NCBI GenBank assembly: GCA_003523185.1
Contig: DPGN01000050.1
Span: forward strand, 1-24,180
Length of the DNA: 24,180 nucleotides
Direction: 5' to 3'
DNA from: Halieaceae bacterium
GTDB taxonomy: Bacteria; Pseudomonadota; Gammaproteobacteria; Pseudomonadales; Halieaceae
Shown: positions 15,102 to 22,476 of the stretch, piece after piece
Numbering within the stretch: position 1 is the stretch's first letter
Layout: each line of letters starts with the position of its first letter
Made by a program: the position numbers and the translations under genes
The notes under the pieces: generated by a model
Databases searched by the model: none
What the model saw: the letters and a program-made list of their open reading frames with translations, nothing else
What the model was told of the DNA's origin: nothing

Positions 15102-15890
15102 ATGAGTCAGTATGAGACGCTCGAGGTGACTCAAGACGGTAGCGTAATGGTCATTGCGCTCAATCGCCCCGAGAAAATGAATACTTTCAATACTGCGCTG
15201 CGGCGGGAAATTGCGCAGGCTGCAATTGCAGCTAATCTCGATGAAACTGTCAGGGCCGTGGTGCTGACAGGCAATGGAAGGGCCTTTAGTGCGGGCGCAG
15301 ACCTGTCAGATGGCGACGGCATGGCTAATGGCAAGTCGGTAGAGAGTGATTTGAATTTCGAGTACAAGCCTGGCGTGCTTGCCATTCATAACAGCTCAAA
15401 GCCGTGGATAGCCGTGATTAATGGTCCTTGTGCCGGTATTGCCTATTCTTATGCGATGGCGTGTGACCTGGCCTGTATGGGAGAGGGCGCTTATCTATAT
15501 CAACCCTTCTCGGCAATCGGTCTTGTGCCAGATGGTGGCGCAACGTGGTTGATTCCCCGCTTGGTGGGAACCAAGCGCGCTTATGAACTCATGGCGCTTG
15601 GCGAAAAGTTGAGCTCGGAGAAAGCAATGGCGATGGGTATGGTTAACAGGGTGTTTCCCGACGAGTCGCTTCGCGAGGACGGTATTGCTTATGCCAAAGA
15701 GGTGGCTGATAGATCGCCGCTTGCACTGAGTTACACCAAAGCCGCTGTCAGCTTTGGTCAGACCCACACGCTAGATGAGGCAATCTCGAAAGAAGCAGAG
15801 CTACAGGCCATGTGCATTGATAGTGAAGACGCCAAAAACGCCGTTATTTCTTTCTTCAACAAGCAAAAGCCCGAGTGGAAAGGCCGCTAG
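15102..15890 (+). CDS. Enoyl-CoA hydratase/isomerase (crotonase family, PaaG-like)
   Basis: This crotonase-fold enzyme acts on an enoyl-CoA or related thioester. The oxyanion-hole segments are GRAFSAGADLSDGD and NGPCAGIAYSYAMACDL. The two glutamates of classical hydratases are missing: the first position is in GIAYSYAM, and the second reads GLVPDGGATWLIPRLVG, with Asp. This Asp-only pattern is that of PaaG-type isomerases. The C-terminus (ISFFNKQKPEWKGR) is also PaaG-like. It is 262 residues long. The ATG has GGAG 7 nt upstream. It lies between an acyl-CoA synthetase and a DUF3604 gene, with no other phenylacetate genes nearby, so phenylacetate degradation is not implied. An isomerase of unsaturated acyl-CoA is as likely as a hydratase. 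Confidence 0.9.
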   Translation: MSQYETLEVTQDGSVMVIALNRPEKMNTFNTALRREIAQAAIAANLDETVRAVVLTGNGRAFSAGADLSDGDGMANGKSVESDLNFEYKPGVLAIHNSSKPWIAVINGPCAGIAYSYAMACDLACMGEGAYLYQPFSAIGLVPDGGATWLIPRLVGTKRAYELMALGEKLSSEKAMAMGMVNRVFPDESLREDGIAYAKEVADRSPLALSYTKAAVSFGQTHTLDEAISKEAELQAMCIDSEDAKNAVISFFNKQKPEWKGR

Positions 15891-15921
15891 GTAAATCCGG
15901 CGCCTTTTGAGGATAAAAACA

Positions 15922-17781
15922 ATGAAAATTCGCACGGCTGCGGGCATTTTGTCCGCACTTCTAGTGACCCAAGCATGGGCTACGGAAAAGCAAATTTTAT
16001 GGGGTGATACACACCTACATACCAACCGCTCATTCGACGCCTTCACCAATCGCAATTTTTCAGTAGGCCCCGATGAAGCCTATCGGTTTGCGCGAGGTCT
16101 GCCTGTTGAGCATCCTGGACACAAGGCTCGCGTTCAATTGGAGACGCCACTCGACTTTCTCGTGGTCTCAGATCACGCTGAGTTCCTCGGCAATATTCGC
16201 CATCTCTATAACGTAGGCATACCCACAGAGGGCATGGGCTTCTTTCAGAAATTGCGCGTCTGGTACGTTCAATACCTGATTCGCGATGCCATCAAAAAAG
16301 GTGAAGGACGCGCTTTCTTTGTACGACAACTTCCGGAGCCCTTTGATACCCCACAGGAAGCAATATCGGAGTGGGACCTCGCCGGCTCGGTATTTCCAAG
16401 AGTGCCCATACTTGAGGATCAGGCTTGGAGCGACATTGCCGACGCGGCAGAGGCCAATAACATCCCTGGACAGTTCTCCGCCATTTTAGGTTGGGAATAC
16501 AGTCTGATACCGGGTGGTGCGAATCTTCACCGTGTTGTCATGACAGATTTGGATGGTGAGTCCGCCAAGGTATTTCAGCCATTTGGTTCTGATGACAGTC
16601 TCTATCCCGAGGACTTATGGGCGTGGCTGGATAAGACCAGTGAAGAGACAGGTGGCAACTTTATTGCCATCCCTCATAACTCGAATATTTCAAAAGGGGC
16701 CATGTTCGATACCATCACAATGCGTAACGAGCCGATTGGCCCAGAGTACGCGGAGATCAGAAGGCGGTGGGAACCTATTGTTGAGGTGACGCAATACAAA
16801 GGTGATTCCGAGACACATCCGGTTTTGTCGCCCGACGATCCGTTTGCCGATTTTGAAGATTACCCTTACTACATCCAGAGAGACTGGACTGAGTACAAGC
16901 CGCAGGTTGGTGACTTTATGCGCTCGGCGTTAATCCGGGGCATGCAGATTGAGCGCGAGATTGGTGTTAACCCCTATCAGTTTGGTGTGATCGGCTCGAC
17001 AGATGCGCATACGGGGCTTGCTGCAGCTGAAGAGAATAATTTCCATGGCAAATTCGCCACCGATTCGATGCCATCATCGAAATTAGAAGGTTGGTCGGAT
17101 AACGCGAACAGCTCATTTGGCTGGGCGATGGGTGCTCAAGGTCTAGCAGCAGTATGGGCCGAAGAAAACACGCGTGAGTCCATTATGCAGGCGATGAAGC
17201 GCCGTGAAACGTACGCCACGACTGGGCCACGCATTGGGCTCCGCTTTTATGGCGGCTATGGACTCGACGCGACGGCGCTTGAGGCGTCAGCATTTCCTTA
17301 TGAGAGCAGTGGTGCCGTGCCCATGGGGGGCGAACTCGATCCCCAGAAGGGAAGTGCGCCTGTGTTCCTAGTGCATGCCATGGCTGATCCGAAATCAGGC
17401 ACACTGGATCGGATCCAGATCGTGAAAGGCTGGGTTGATGAGGCTGGTGAGGCAAACGAACAAATATTCGATGTTGCGTGGTCCTCGCCAGATCGAATGC
17501 AGGCAGACGGATCCTTGCGTCCAGTGCCGAATACGGTCGATCTGGAGACGGGTGGCTGGAGCAACGATGCCGGTGCTGCTTCGTTGACAGCCGAGTGGCG
17601 CGACCCCGAGTTCGATCCTGCGGTAGCCGCTTTTTATTACGTGCGTGTCCTCGAAGTACCGACGCCGCGACACTCATTACTCGACAAGCTAGCATTAGGC
17701 GGCGACGTAGATACCCGCAGGCCTGATATCGTACAGGAGCGTGCCTACTCATCGCCCATTTGGTATCGCCCAAGTGAGTGA
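15922..17781 (+). CDS. Exported DUF3604 protein, PHP-like metal centre
   Basis: The product has a signal peptide (residues 1-20, ending TQAWA) and so acts outside the cytoplasm. The 619-residue protein matches the DUF3604 family. Its metal-binding look comes from WGDTHLHTNRSFDAF (His31, His33), FLVVSDHAEF (Asp84, His85), FIAIPHNSNIS and GSTDAHTG, the arrangement of PHP/amidohydrolase-type phosphoesterases. The reaction is unknown to me. I chose the ATG at 15922 because GAGGA lies 8 nt upstream; an upstream TTG (15907) is less likely. It follows the crotonase by 31 bp and probably ends the operon. Its stop is 3 bp from the convergent rapA stop, with no terminator visible. Confidence 0.85.
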   Translation: MKIRTAAGILSALLVTQAWATEKQILWGDTHLHTNRSFDAFTNRNFSVGPDEAYRFARGLPVEHPGHKARVQLETPLDFLVVSDHAEFLGNIRHLYNVGIPTEGMGFFQKLRVWYVQYLIRDAIKKGEGRAFFVRQLPEPFDTPQEAISEWDLAGSVFPRVPILEDQAWSDIADAAEANNIPGQFSAILGWEYSLIPGGANLHRVVMTDLDGESAKVFQPFGSDDSLYPEDLWAWLDKTSEETGGNFIAIPHNSNISKGAMFDTITMRNEPIGPEYAEIRRRWEPIVEVTQYKGDSETHPVLSPDDPFADFEDYPYYIQRDWTEYKPQVGDFMRSALIRGMQIEREIGVNPYQFGVIGSTDAHTGLAAAEENNFHGKFATDSMPSSKLEGWSDNANSSFGWAMGAQGLAAVWAEENTRESIMQAMKRRETYATTGPRIGLRFYGGYGLDATALEASAFPYESSGAVPMGGELDPQKGSAPVFLVHAMADPKSGTLDRIQIVKGWVDEAGEANEQIFDVAWSSPDRMQADGSLRPVPNTVDLETGGWSNDAGAASLTAEWRDPEFDPAVAAFYYVRVLEVPTPRHSLLDKLALGGDVDTRRPDIVQERAYSSPIWYRPSE

Positions 17782-17784
17782 TGA

Positions 17785-20484
17785 CTAGGTGGCAACGACT
17801 ACGCGTACACCTTGCAGTTTCGCTTCTGCTCGAGTAACGGTTTCAAGGCTGTCTTTTTGAATCTGCTTGATCATTGCCACTTCGTCATCGCGCACCGAAC
17901 CGTTGCGGCTACCCAGCGCCTCTAGCCGAGTGGCCTCACTGCTGAGTTTCTGACTGATCATGGACGTTGCGGCATTGCGTAATGAGCTTACTCGTTCCGC
18001 GGCGCGTCCCTCCAGATGAGTGAGCGCTGCCGAAATCTTGGTGCGGAGCTCTCGAACGACACCCGCGCTCTGGGTGATGCTTATTGGCTTTAGTAGTCGT
18101 GTAAATGCCTCGCAACCAATCGCCTCACTCAGATCTCTACCGTCGAGTGTTATCAGATAGCGAATGGGTTGCTGATCGAGGTAGCGACCGATCTGGAGAC
18201 GCTTGGGCGCTGGGCAGTCCGCGTTAAACAGTGCTTCGATAAGTACAGTCCCGGGCTTGATGCTCTTCTGCTTGATGAGTGCGACTGCTGCATTACCCAA
18301 TTCGGAATTGTAAACCACATCGATAGTCTCTCGAACGAGTGGGTGCTCCCATGTTAGGAAATGGAGATCATCCCGACTAAGGGCAAGTTCTCTCGAGAAG
18401 GTACAGGTGATGCCCTCGTCATCCAGCAAGGGTAGCTCGCCGGTGACGAGATTTTCAGTTGGCTTCAAGATCAATGTATCGTCCGCGCCAGCTTCGGTAT
18501 GGATCCCTAGGCGGTCAAACAGATGGTCAGTGAACTCCATCAAACTCTCTGTTCGCTCACTCTGCTCGATGTTTGCGATAAGTTGCGCGGCTTTCTTGGG
18601 GTCATGGGAAGTGATTTCGAGTAAACGATCTCGTCCCCGATCCATTTGAGCAGTCAGTTGATCCTTTAGCTCGACTGTCTGTTGCAGCAAGGCGTCAGAC
18701 AGGAGCCCATTCTCCTCGCAATGCAACAGCGCTGCTTCTAACTCTGAGTACATTAGGTGGCCAATCGAGCAGCTGGTTTCGAAGGCGTCTAAGCCTTCAT
18801 GGAACCATCTAAACCTAACGGCTTCTACGGAACCTTCCGACACTGGCACATGGATATTCACAACACCCATTTGACCAATTCGATCTAGCCGACCAATGCG
18901 CTGTTCAAGGAGGTCCGGATGCGAGGGTAGGTCATAACAGACGAGGTGCTGTGCGAACTGGAAATTGCGTCCCTCACTGCCAATTTCGGAACAAATTAGC
19001 GCGCGCGCACCACTTTCTGCATCGGCAAAGTAAGCGGCGGCGCGATCTCGCTCTATCAGTGACAGGTCCTCATGAAATGACGCGCACCGTATCCCGACTT
19101 GAAGGTGAAGGTAGTGTTCAAGTGCCATCGCGGTGGACTTGTCACGACAGATCACCAGTACCTTTTTCTGCTTTAGCGACTTTAGGAGCTCAGCCAGCCA
19201 TTTTGGCCGCTCCGAATCGCCAAGTTCAGTGCTGAAGTCTGCGGACAACGGGTAGTGATGCAGGCGTCGCTCGGGGAAGCCTCGCACCGACTTTCTAGAA
19301 TTTCGAAACAAGACTCGCCCTGTACCGTATTGGTCGACAAGCGCCTTTGCGATTTCATTTGCAGGCAATGAGGGGTCTATACCGTCAGGAAGGTCAGACG
19401 TGGCCTCGCCGTTCCGCAGTGCCTCAATCAAGGTATGGGTATCCTCGAACCGCTTCTGTTCTTCGATAAATTGATCAAAGCTGCTAAAGCGATCTGAGTC
19501 GAGTAATTTTAGTCGAGAAAAATGGCTATCGATTCCAGATTGCCCAGGTGTCGCTGTCAGCAGTAGGAGGCCGCGAGCCGAGGCTGCCAATTCCGTCAAC
19601 GCTCTATCGGCAGAAGTTTTAGCGTCGTCACCTAGGTTCAGGTGATGCGCCTCATCAACAATGAGAAAATCCCACTCAGAAGCCAATAGCTGCTCGGTCA
19701 CGCTTTCATTCTTTTGAATAAACGACCACGGGATGAGGACCAGCTGGTCATTTTCGAAGTCAAACTCCTCTGCCTCAGAGTCGAGTCTTGCTTCATCGTA
19801 AATAGCGAACTGCAGGTTAAACCTTCTCAGCATTTCAACAAGCCACTGGTGCAGCAATGGATCAGGAACTGCGACCAAGCAGCGTTGCACCCGACCTCTC
19901 AAAATTTGCTGCGTGAGAATCAGGCCCGCTTCAATGGTTTTGCCCAAGCCTACTTCGTCGGCTAAAAGGACGCGCGGTGCGAATCGATTACCCACCTCAC
20001 TAGCAACGTAAAGTTGGTGAGAAAGGAGGGACGTTCTCGCACCGATGAGTCCACTGCTATCGCTTGAAAGTAAACGGGCTCGCTCCGAGAGCGTTTGATA
20101 TCGGAGGTTGAAGTCACCGACCTTGTCTAACTGGTTATTCAGCAATCGGTCCTGTGGTGTGTTAACCGATACCTCAGGGGCGATGAATTGCTCGTGTACT
20201 GTAAAGGTCTCGCCTGAATCGCGCTCGATTGTGTCGTAGCTTAGTGTTCCAGCGACCTCATCAACTTTAGTGACTTCCAATACGCGACCATTGATATGCA
20301 CAAGGCGATCACCAGCCTTTAACTCGTAACGGGTGAGGGGCGCTCTATCAGTTGCATAGGTACGCTCTTCCTCAGCTGACGGGTACAGCAAGGTGACTCT
20401 TCTGGTGTCGGCCTCAACGCATATACCAAGCCCAAGTTCTAGATCAGCGTGACTGATCCAGCGCTGTCCAATAGCAAAACTCAT
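17785..20484 (-). CDS. rapA: RNA polymerase-associated ATPase RapA (Swi2/Snf2)
   Basis: RapA binds RNA polymerase and recycles it after transcription, using ATP. The protein matches E. coli RapA along its length: N-terminal Tudor-like part (FAIGQRWISHADLELGLG), Walker A ADEVGLGKTIEAG (175-187), DEAH (277-280), LLLLTATPGQSG, FRNSRKSVRGFPERRL, SEIGSEGRNFQFAQHL and LLEQRIGRLDRIGQ, then the C-terminal RapA domain. It has 899 residues against about 968 in E. coli; by eye the loss is in two linkers, before and after the FRN..GFP segment. Its ATG overlaps the tatD stop by ATGA (20481-20484), which suggests coupled translation. Confidence 0.97.
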   Translation of the reverse strand: MSFAIGQRWISHADLELGLGICVEADTRRVTLLYPSAEEERTYATDRAPLTRYELKAGDRLVHINGRVLEVTKVDEVAGTLSYDTIERDSGETFTVHEQFIAPEVSVNTPQDRLLNNQLDKVGDFNLRYQTLSERARLLSSDSSGLIGARTSLLSHQLYVASEVGNRFAPRVLLADEVGLGKTIEAGLILTQQILRGRVQRCLVAVPDPLLHQWLVEMLRRFNLQFAIYDEARLDSEAEEFDFENDQLVLIPWSFIQKNESVTEQLLASEWDFLIVDEAHHLNLGDDAKTSADRALTELAASARGLLLLTATPGQSGIDSHFSRLKLLDSDRFSSFDQFIEEQKRFEDTHTLIEALRNGEATSDLPDGIDPSLPANEIAKALVDQYGTGRVLFRNSRKSVRGFPERRLHHYPLSADFSTELGDSERPKWLAELLKSLKQKKVLVICRDKSTAMALEHYLHLQVGIRCASFHEDLSLIERDRAAAYFADAESGARALICSEIGSEGRNFQFAQHLVCYDLPSHPDLLEQRIGRLDRIGQMGVVNIHVPVSEGSVEAVRFRWFHEGLDAFETSCSIGHLMYSELEAALLHCEENGLLSDALLQQTVELKDQLTAQMDRGRDRLLEITSHDPKKAAQLIANIEQSERTESLMEFTDHLFDRLGIHTEAGADDTLILKPTENLVTGELPLLDDEGITCTFSRELALSRDDLHFLTWEHPLVRETIDVVYNSELGNAAVALIKQKSIKPGTVLIEALFNADCPAPKRLQIGRYLDQQPIRYLITLDGRDLSEAIGCEAFTRLLKPISITQSAGVVRELRTKISAALTHLEGRAAERVSSLRNAATSMISQKLSSEATRLEALGSRNGSVRDDEVAMIKQIQKDSLETVTRAEAKLQGVRVVVAT

Positions 20485-21296
20485 GACTGATCAGGAAAGA
20501 AGCAATCTAGACTGTTCTTATGAACAGTCGCGAGCAGTTCGTCGATTGAAACCTCTTTGAGACCCGCAATGGTTTCAGCAATAAAAGGCAGATAGTAAGG
20601 CGCGTTTGGCACGCCGCGGTAAGGTACTGGCGTAAGATACGGCGCGTCGGTTTCAAGCAGGATGCGATCCATCGGTGTCTTGCGGATGACCTCACGTACG
20701 TTGTCAGCATTTTTAAATGTGGCGATGCCATTAAACCCAAGGTAGAAACCCTCTCCAAGGCAGAACTCGGCTAGGTCTACGCTACTAGTGAAGCTGTGTA
20801 TCACACCTTTGGTATTAAGGTTCTTCGCAGCATTCCCCAGAACGGCTTTGGTGTCGCTTTCTGCTTCGCGGGTATGAATGACCACTGGCTTCCGCGTCTC
20901 GATAGCGACATCAAGCTGCCCTTCAAAGGCGGCGATTTGTATTTTGGGATCTGAATGCTCGTAGTAGTAATCGAGGCCAATTTCGCCTACCGCTACGACT
21001 TTCTTGTCGCGTGCACGCTGCCTAAGTTCATCGTTAAATTCGGCATCCCAGTTTTCGGCCTCATGAGGATGAAGGCCTTGAGTGCACCAGACATCGTCAT
21101 ACTTCGAGGCAATTTCCTGTACCACCTGTTGATTGTCACGTGACACCGCGATGGTAATGACACGATCAACGCCGACAGCTCGCGACTTGCTCATCGTAGA
21201 CGCGAGTTCTGCCCCAAACAGATAGTCGAGATGGCAATGCGTCTCGATAATTTTGCCATTCAGTTGGGGTATCGGTGGTCGAGCCTTCTTGCTCAT
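20481..21296 (-). CDS. TatD-family metal-dependent hydrolase/nuclease
   Basis: This belongs to the TatD nuclease family, which act as 3'-5' exonucleases in DNA repair and turnover in studied cases. Metal ligands are His20/His22 in ETHCHLDYL, the Glu in VAVGEIGLDYYYEH, His in VVIHTREAES, His in GVIHSFTSS and Asp in ILLETDAPYLTPVPYRG. I prefer the ATG at 21296 because GGAG lies 7 nt upstream; a GTG at 21308 is possible. Length is 271 residues. Which paralogue (TatD, YcfH or YjjV) it represents is unclear. It is followed by rapA with overlapping stop/start and preceded by a LysR gene on the same strand, 67 bp away. Confidence 0.92.
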   Translation of the reverse strand: MSKKARPPIPQLNGKIIETHCHLDYLFGAELASTMSKSRAVGVDRVITIAVSRDNQQVVQEIASKYDDVWCTQGLHPHEAENWDAEFNDELRQRARDKKVVAVGEIGLDYYYEHSDPKIQIAAFEGQLDVAIETRKPVVIHTREAESDTKAVLGNAAKNLNTKGVIHSFTSSVDLAEFCLGEGFYLGFNGIATFKNADNVREVIRKTPMDRILLETDAPYLTPVPYRGVPNAPYYLPFIAETIAGLKEVSIDELLATVHKNSLDCFFPDQS

Positions 21297-21363
21297 ATAT
21301 GACTCCACGAAAAACGGAGCGGATTATGGCACAGGTGACGTGAAAAAGATTACGCCCTTGACC

Positions 21364-22305
21364 TTAACCTCTGTGCACGGTTCGGACACGCAATGCCCGC
21401 ACCGCGTCTATCACTTCATTCCAGAACCACTGATGAATGGGCGACCGCGCTGTTCTGTCGTGCGCTACAAGCGAGTACTCAATTGTTCGACCGTATTGCT
21501 CTGGGATGGGCAGCGTTACTAGATCGCGCGTTGCACCGTCATTTCTGGCCATGTAAGCGGGGCAGACCAAGGTGTAATTCGTGCTTCGAAGGATTTCAAA
21601 TGCAGTGAGCAAGTGAGAGGTCTCCACTGTACCTTTTGCACTGCCGAGCAACTCTGACGGCGGCAGGTCCACATCATCGATCTCGGCTCTGTCAGCGATA
21701 TACAGGTTAATCTGTGGGAAGAGTCGTAAATTTTCCTCGGTTATGGGTTGTTGGATGAGGGGATGATCTCGGCGCACGAACACCGCTAGCGGAGAACTTG
21801 CGAGCTCATGGTGTCTGAATTCTGAGGGGTAGCTGTTTCGGCTCAGTTGAATGGCAAAGTCCAAGCGGCCATCGGCAAGTAGGTCGAGTTGCTGTTCCGC
21901 GCGAGTGATGGTCCTCAATTTTAATTTCGGTGCACGCGTCTCGAGCCTGGCGGTAAGGGAGGGTAGTAGTGTGAAACCTACATACTCCGAAATCGCAATG
22001 ACAATCTCGCCTCTGAAGGCCTGTGGACTGAATTCACCCGCATCGAGCAAGCCCTCGATGTCGGACAGTACGTGAATCAATTCGTTAGCTAGCGCCTCCG
22101 CACGAGGCGTAGGCTGTATGCCACGTTTGCTTCGCGCAAAGAGTGGGTCGTCGAATGTTTCTCGCAACCGATTCAAGGTCTTGGACATTGCGGGCTGTGT
22201 AACGTGTAGCCGGCTTGCGGCCCTTGAGACACTGCGCTCTTCGATGAGTACATGAAGTGCAACAAGTAGGTTCAGATCGACTTTTGCGAGCTTGCTGACG
22301 TCCAT
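21364..22305 (-). CDS. LysR-family transcriptional regulator
   Basis: A DNA-binding regulator with an N-terminal winged helix-turn-helix (about 10-67), seen in SVSRAASRLHVTQPAMSKTLNRLRE and DPLFARSKRGIQPTPRAE. The C-terminal effector-binding domain begins near residue 90 (GEIVIAISEYVGFTLLPSL) and holds the FVRRDHPL segment. Two ATGs are available. The one at 22305 has AAGGG 8 nt upstream, the one at 22311 only 2 nt, so 22305 is preferred (313 residues). The subgroup recalls NodD/LeuO-like proteins, but target and effector cannot be predicted. LysR proteins often regulate a divergent gene, here the candidate RNA and the hypothetical protein, but tatD-rapA follow in the same direction. Confidence 0.92.
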   Translation of the reverse strand: MDVSKLAKVDLNLLVALHVLIEERSVSRAASRLHVTQPAMSKTLNRLRETFDDPLFARSKRGIQPTPRAEALANELIHVLSDIEGLLDAGEFSPQAFRGEIVIAISEYVGFTLLPSLTARLETRAPKLKLRTITRAEQQLDLLADGRLDFAIQLSRNSYPSEFRHHELASSPLAVFVRRDHPLIQQPITEENLRLFPQINLYIADRAEIDDVDLPPSELLGSAKGTVETSHLLTAFEILRSTNYTLVCPAYMARNDGATRDLVTLPIPEQYGRTIEYSLVAHDRTARSPIHQWFWNEVIDAVRALRVRTVHRG

Positions 22306-22346
22306 AATCATAACCCTTAGGAATGTATTTCATAATAATAATAAAT

Positions 22347-22374
22347 TTGAATTAATTTGCACTATTTATATACT
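22347..22374 (+). promoter_or_regulatory. Sigma70-like promoter upstream of the candidate small RNA
   Basis: TTGAAT (22347-22352, 4 of 6 to consensus) and TATACT (22369-22374, 5 of 6) are 16 bp apart in a markedly AT-rich stretch that also carries a short ATA triplet run (22332-22344). Transcription would start near 22381. No coding start lies within 90 bp downstream, but a strong terminator does. Confidence 0.5.
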
Positions 22375-22380
22375 GCAACA

Positions 22381-22446
22381 GCATCGCATCTAGTTATGCG
22401 AACCGCTCAGGATTTTTTTTGCCCGCACATGTGCGGGCTTTTTTTT
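22381..22446 (+). ncRNA. Candidate small RNA or terminated leader (about 66 nt)
   Basis: Between a promoter-like pair and a terminator lies about 66 nt with RNA-like order: a 5' hairpin with 6-bp arms TCGCAT (22384-22389) and ATGCGA (22396-22401) around CTAGTT; a single-stranded CCGCTCAGG plus eight T; and a perfect 18-nt palindromic stem followed by eight T. A U-rich segment before a strong terminator suits an Hfq-binding sRNA. It has no long reading frame. The other reading is an attenuated leader of the gene at 22477. No sequence family is recognised; expression is inferred only. Confidence 0.45.
22421..22446 (+). terminator. Strong Rho-independent terminator
   Basis: GCCCGCACATGTGCGGGC (22421-22438) is a perfect palindrome, folding to a GC-rich stem of about 7-9 bp, followed by eight T (22439-22446). 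Eight T also precede it, so on the minus strand no U-tract follows: it works only left to right. It stands in front of a plus-strand gene, with no annotated plus-strand gene upstream for it to end. Confidence 0.85.
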
Positions 22447-22464
22447 GCCCACGATGTTTTGCGC

Positions 22465-22470
22465 TATATT
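22465..22470 (+). promoter_or_regulatory. -10 box placing transcription start at the ATG (leaderless candidate)
   Basis: TATATT (22465-22470) sits 6 bp before the ATG at 22477, where transcription would begin. There is no Shine-Dalgarno sequence between terminator and ATG, and no convincing -35 (T-rich bases near 22442-22447). A leaderless mRNA is one explanation. Confidence 0.3.
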
Positions 22471-22476
22471 GTGTTT

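Noticed and set aside
17183..17773. A 196-codon reading frame on the minus strand
   Set aside because: It lies wholly opposite the DUF3604 gene, has no family-like sequence (Arg/His/Ser-rich), and is a codon-bias shadow.
22357..22476. 40-codon N-terminal extension of the TPR-like protein
   Set aside because: It would translate through the terminator stem, and it displaces a clear signal peptide from the N-terminus.
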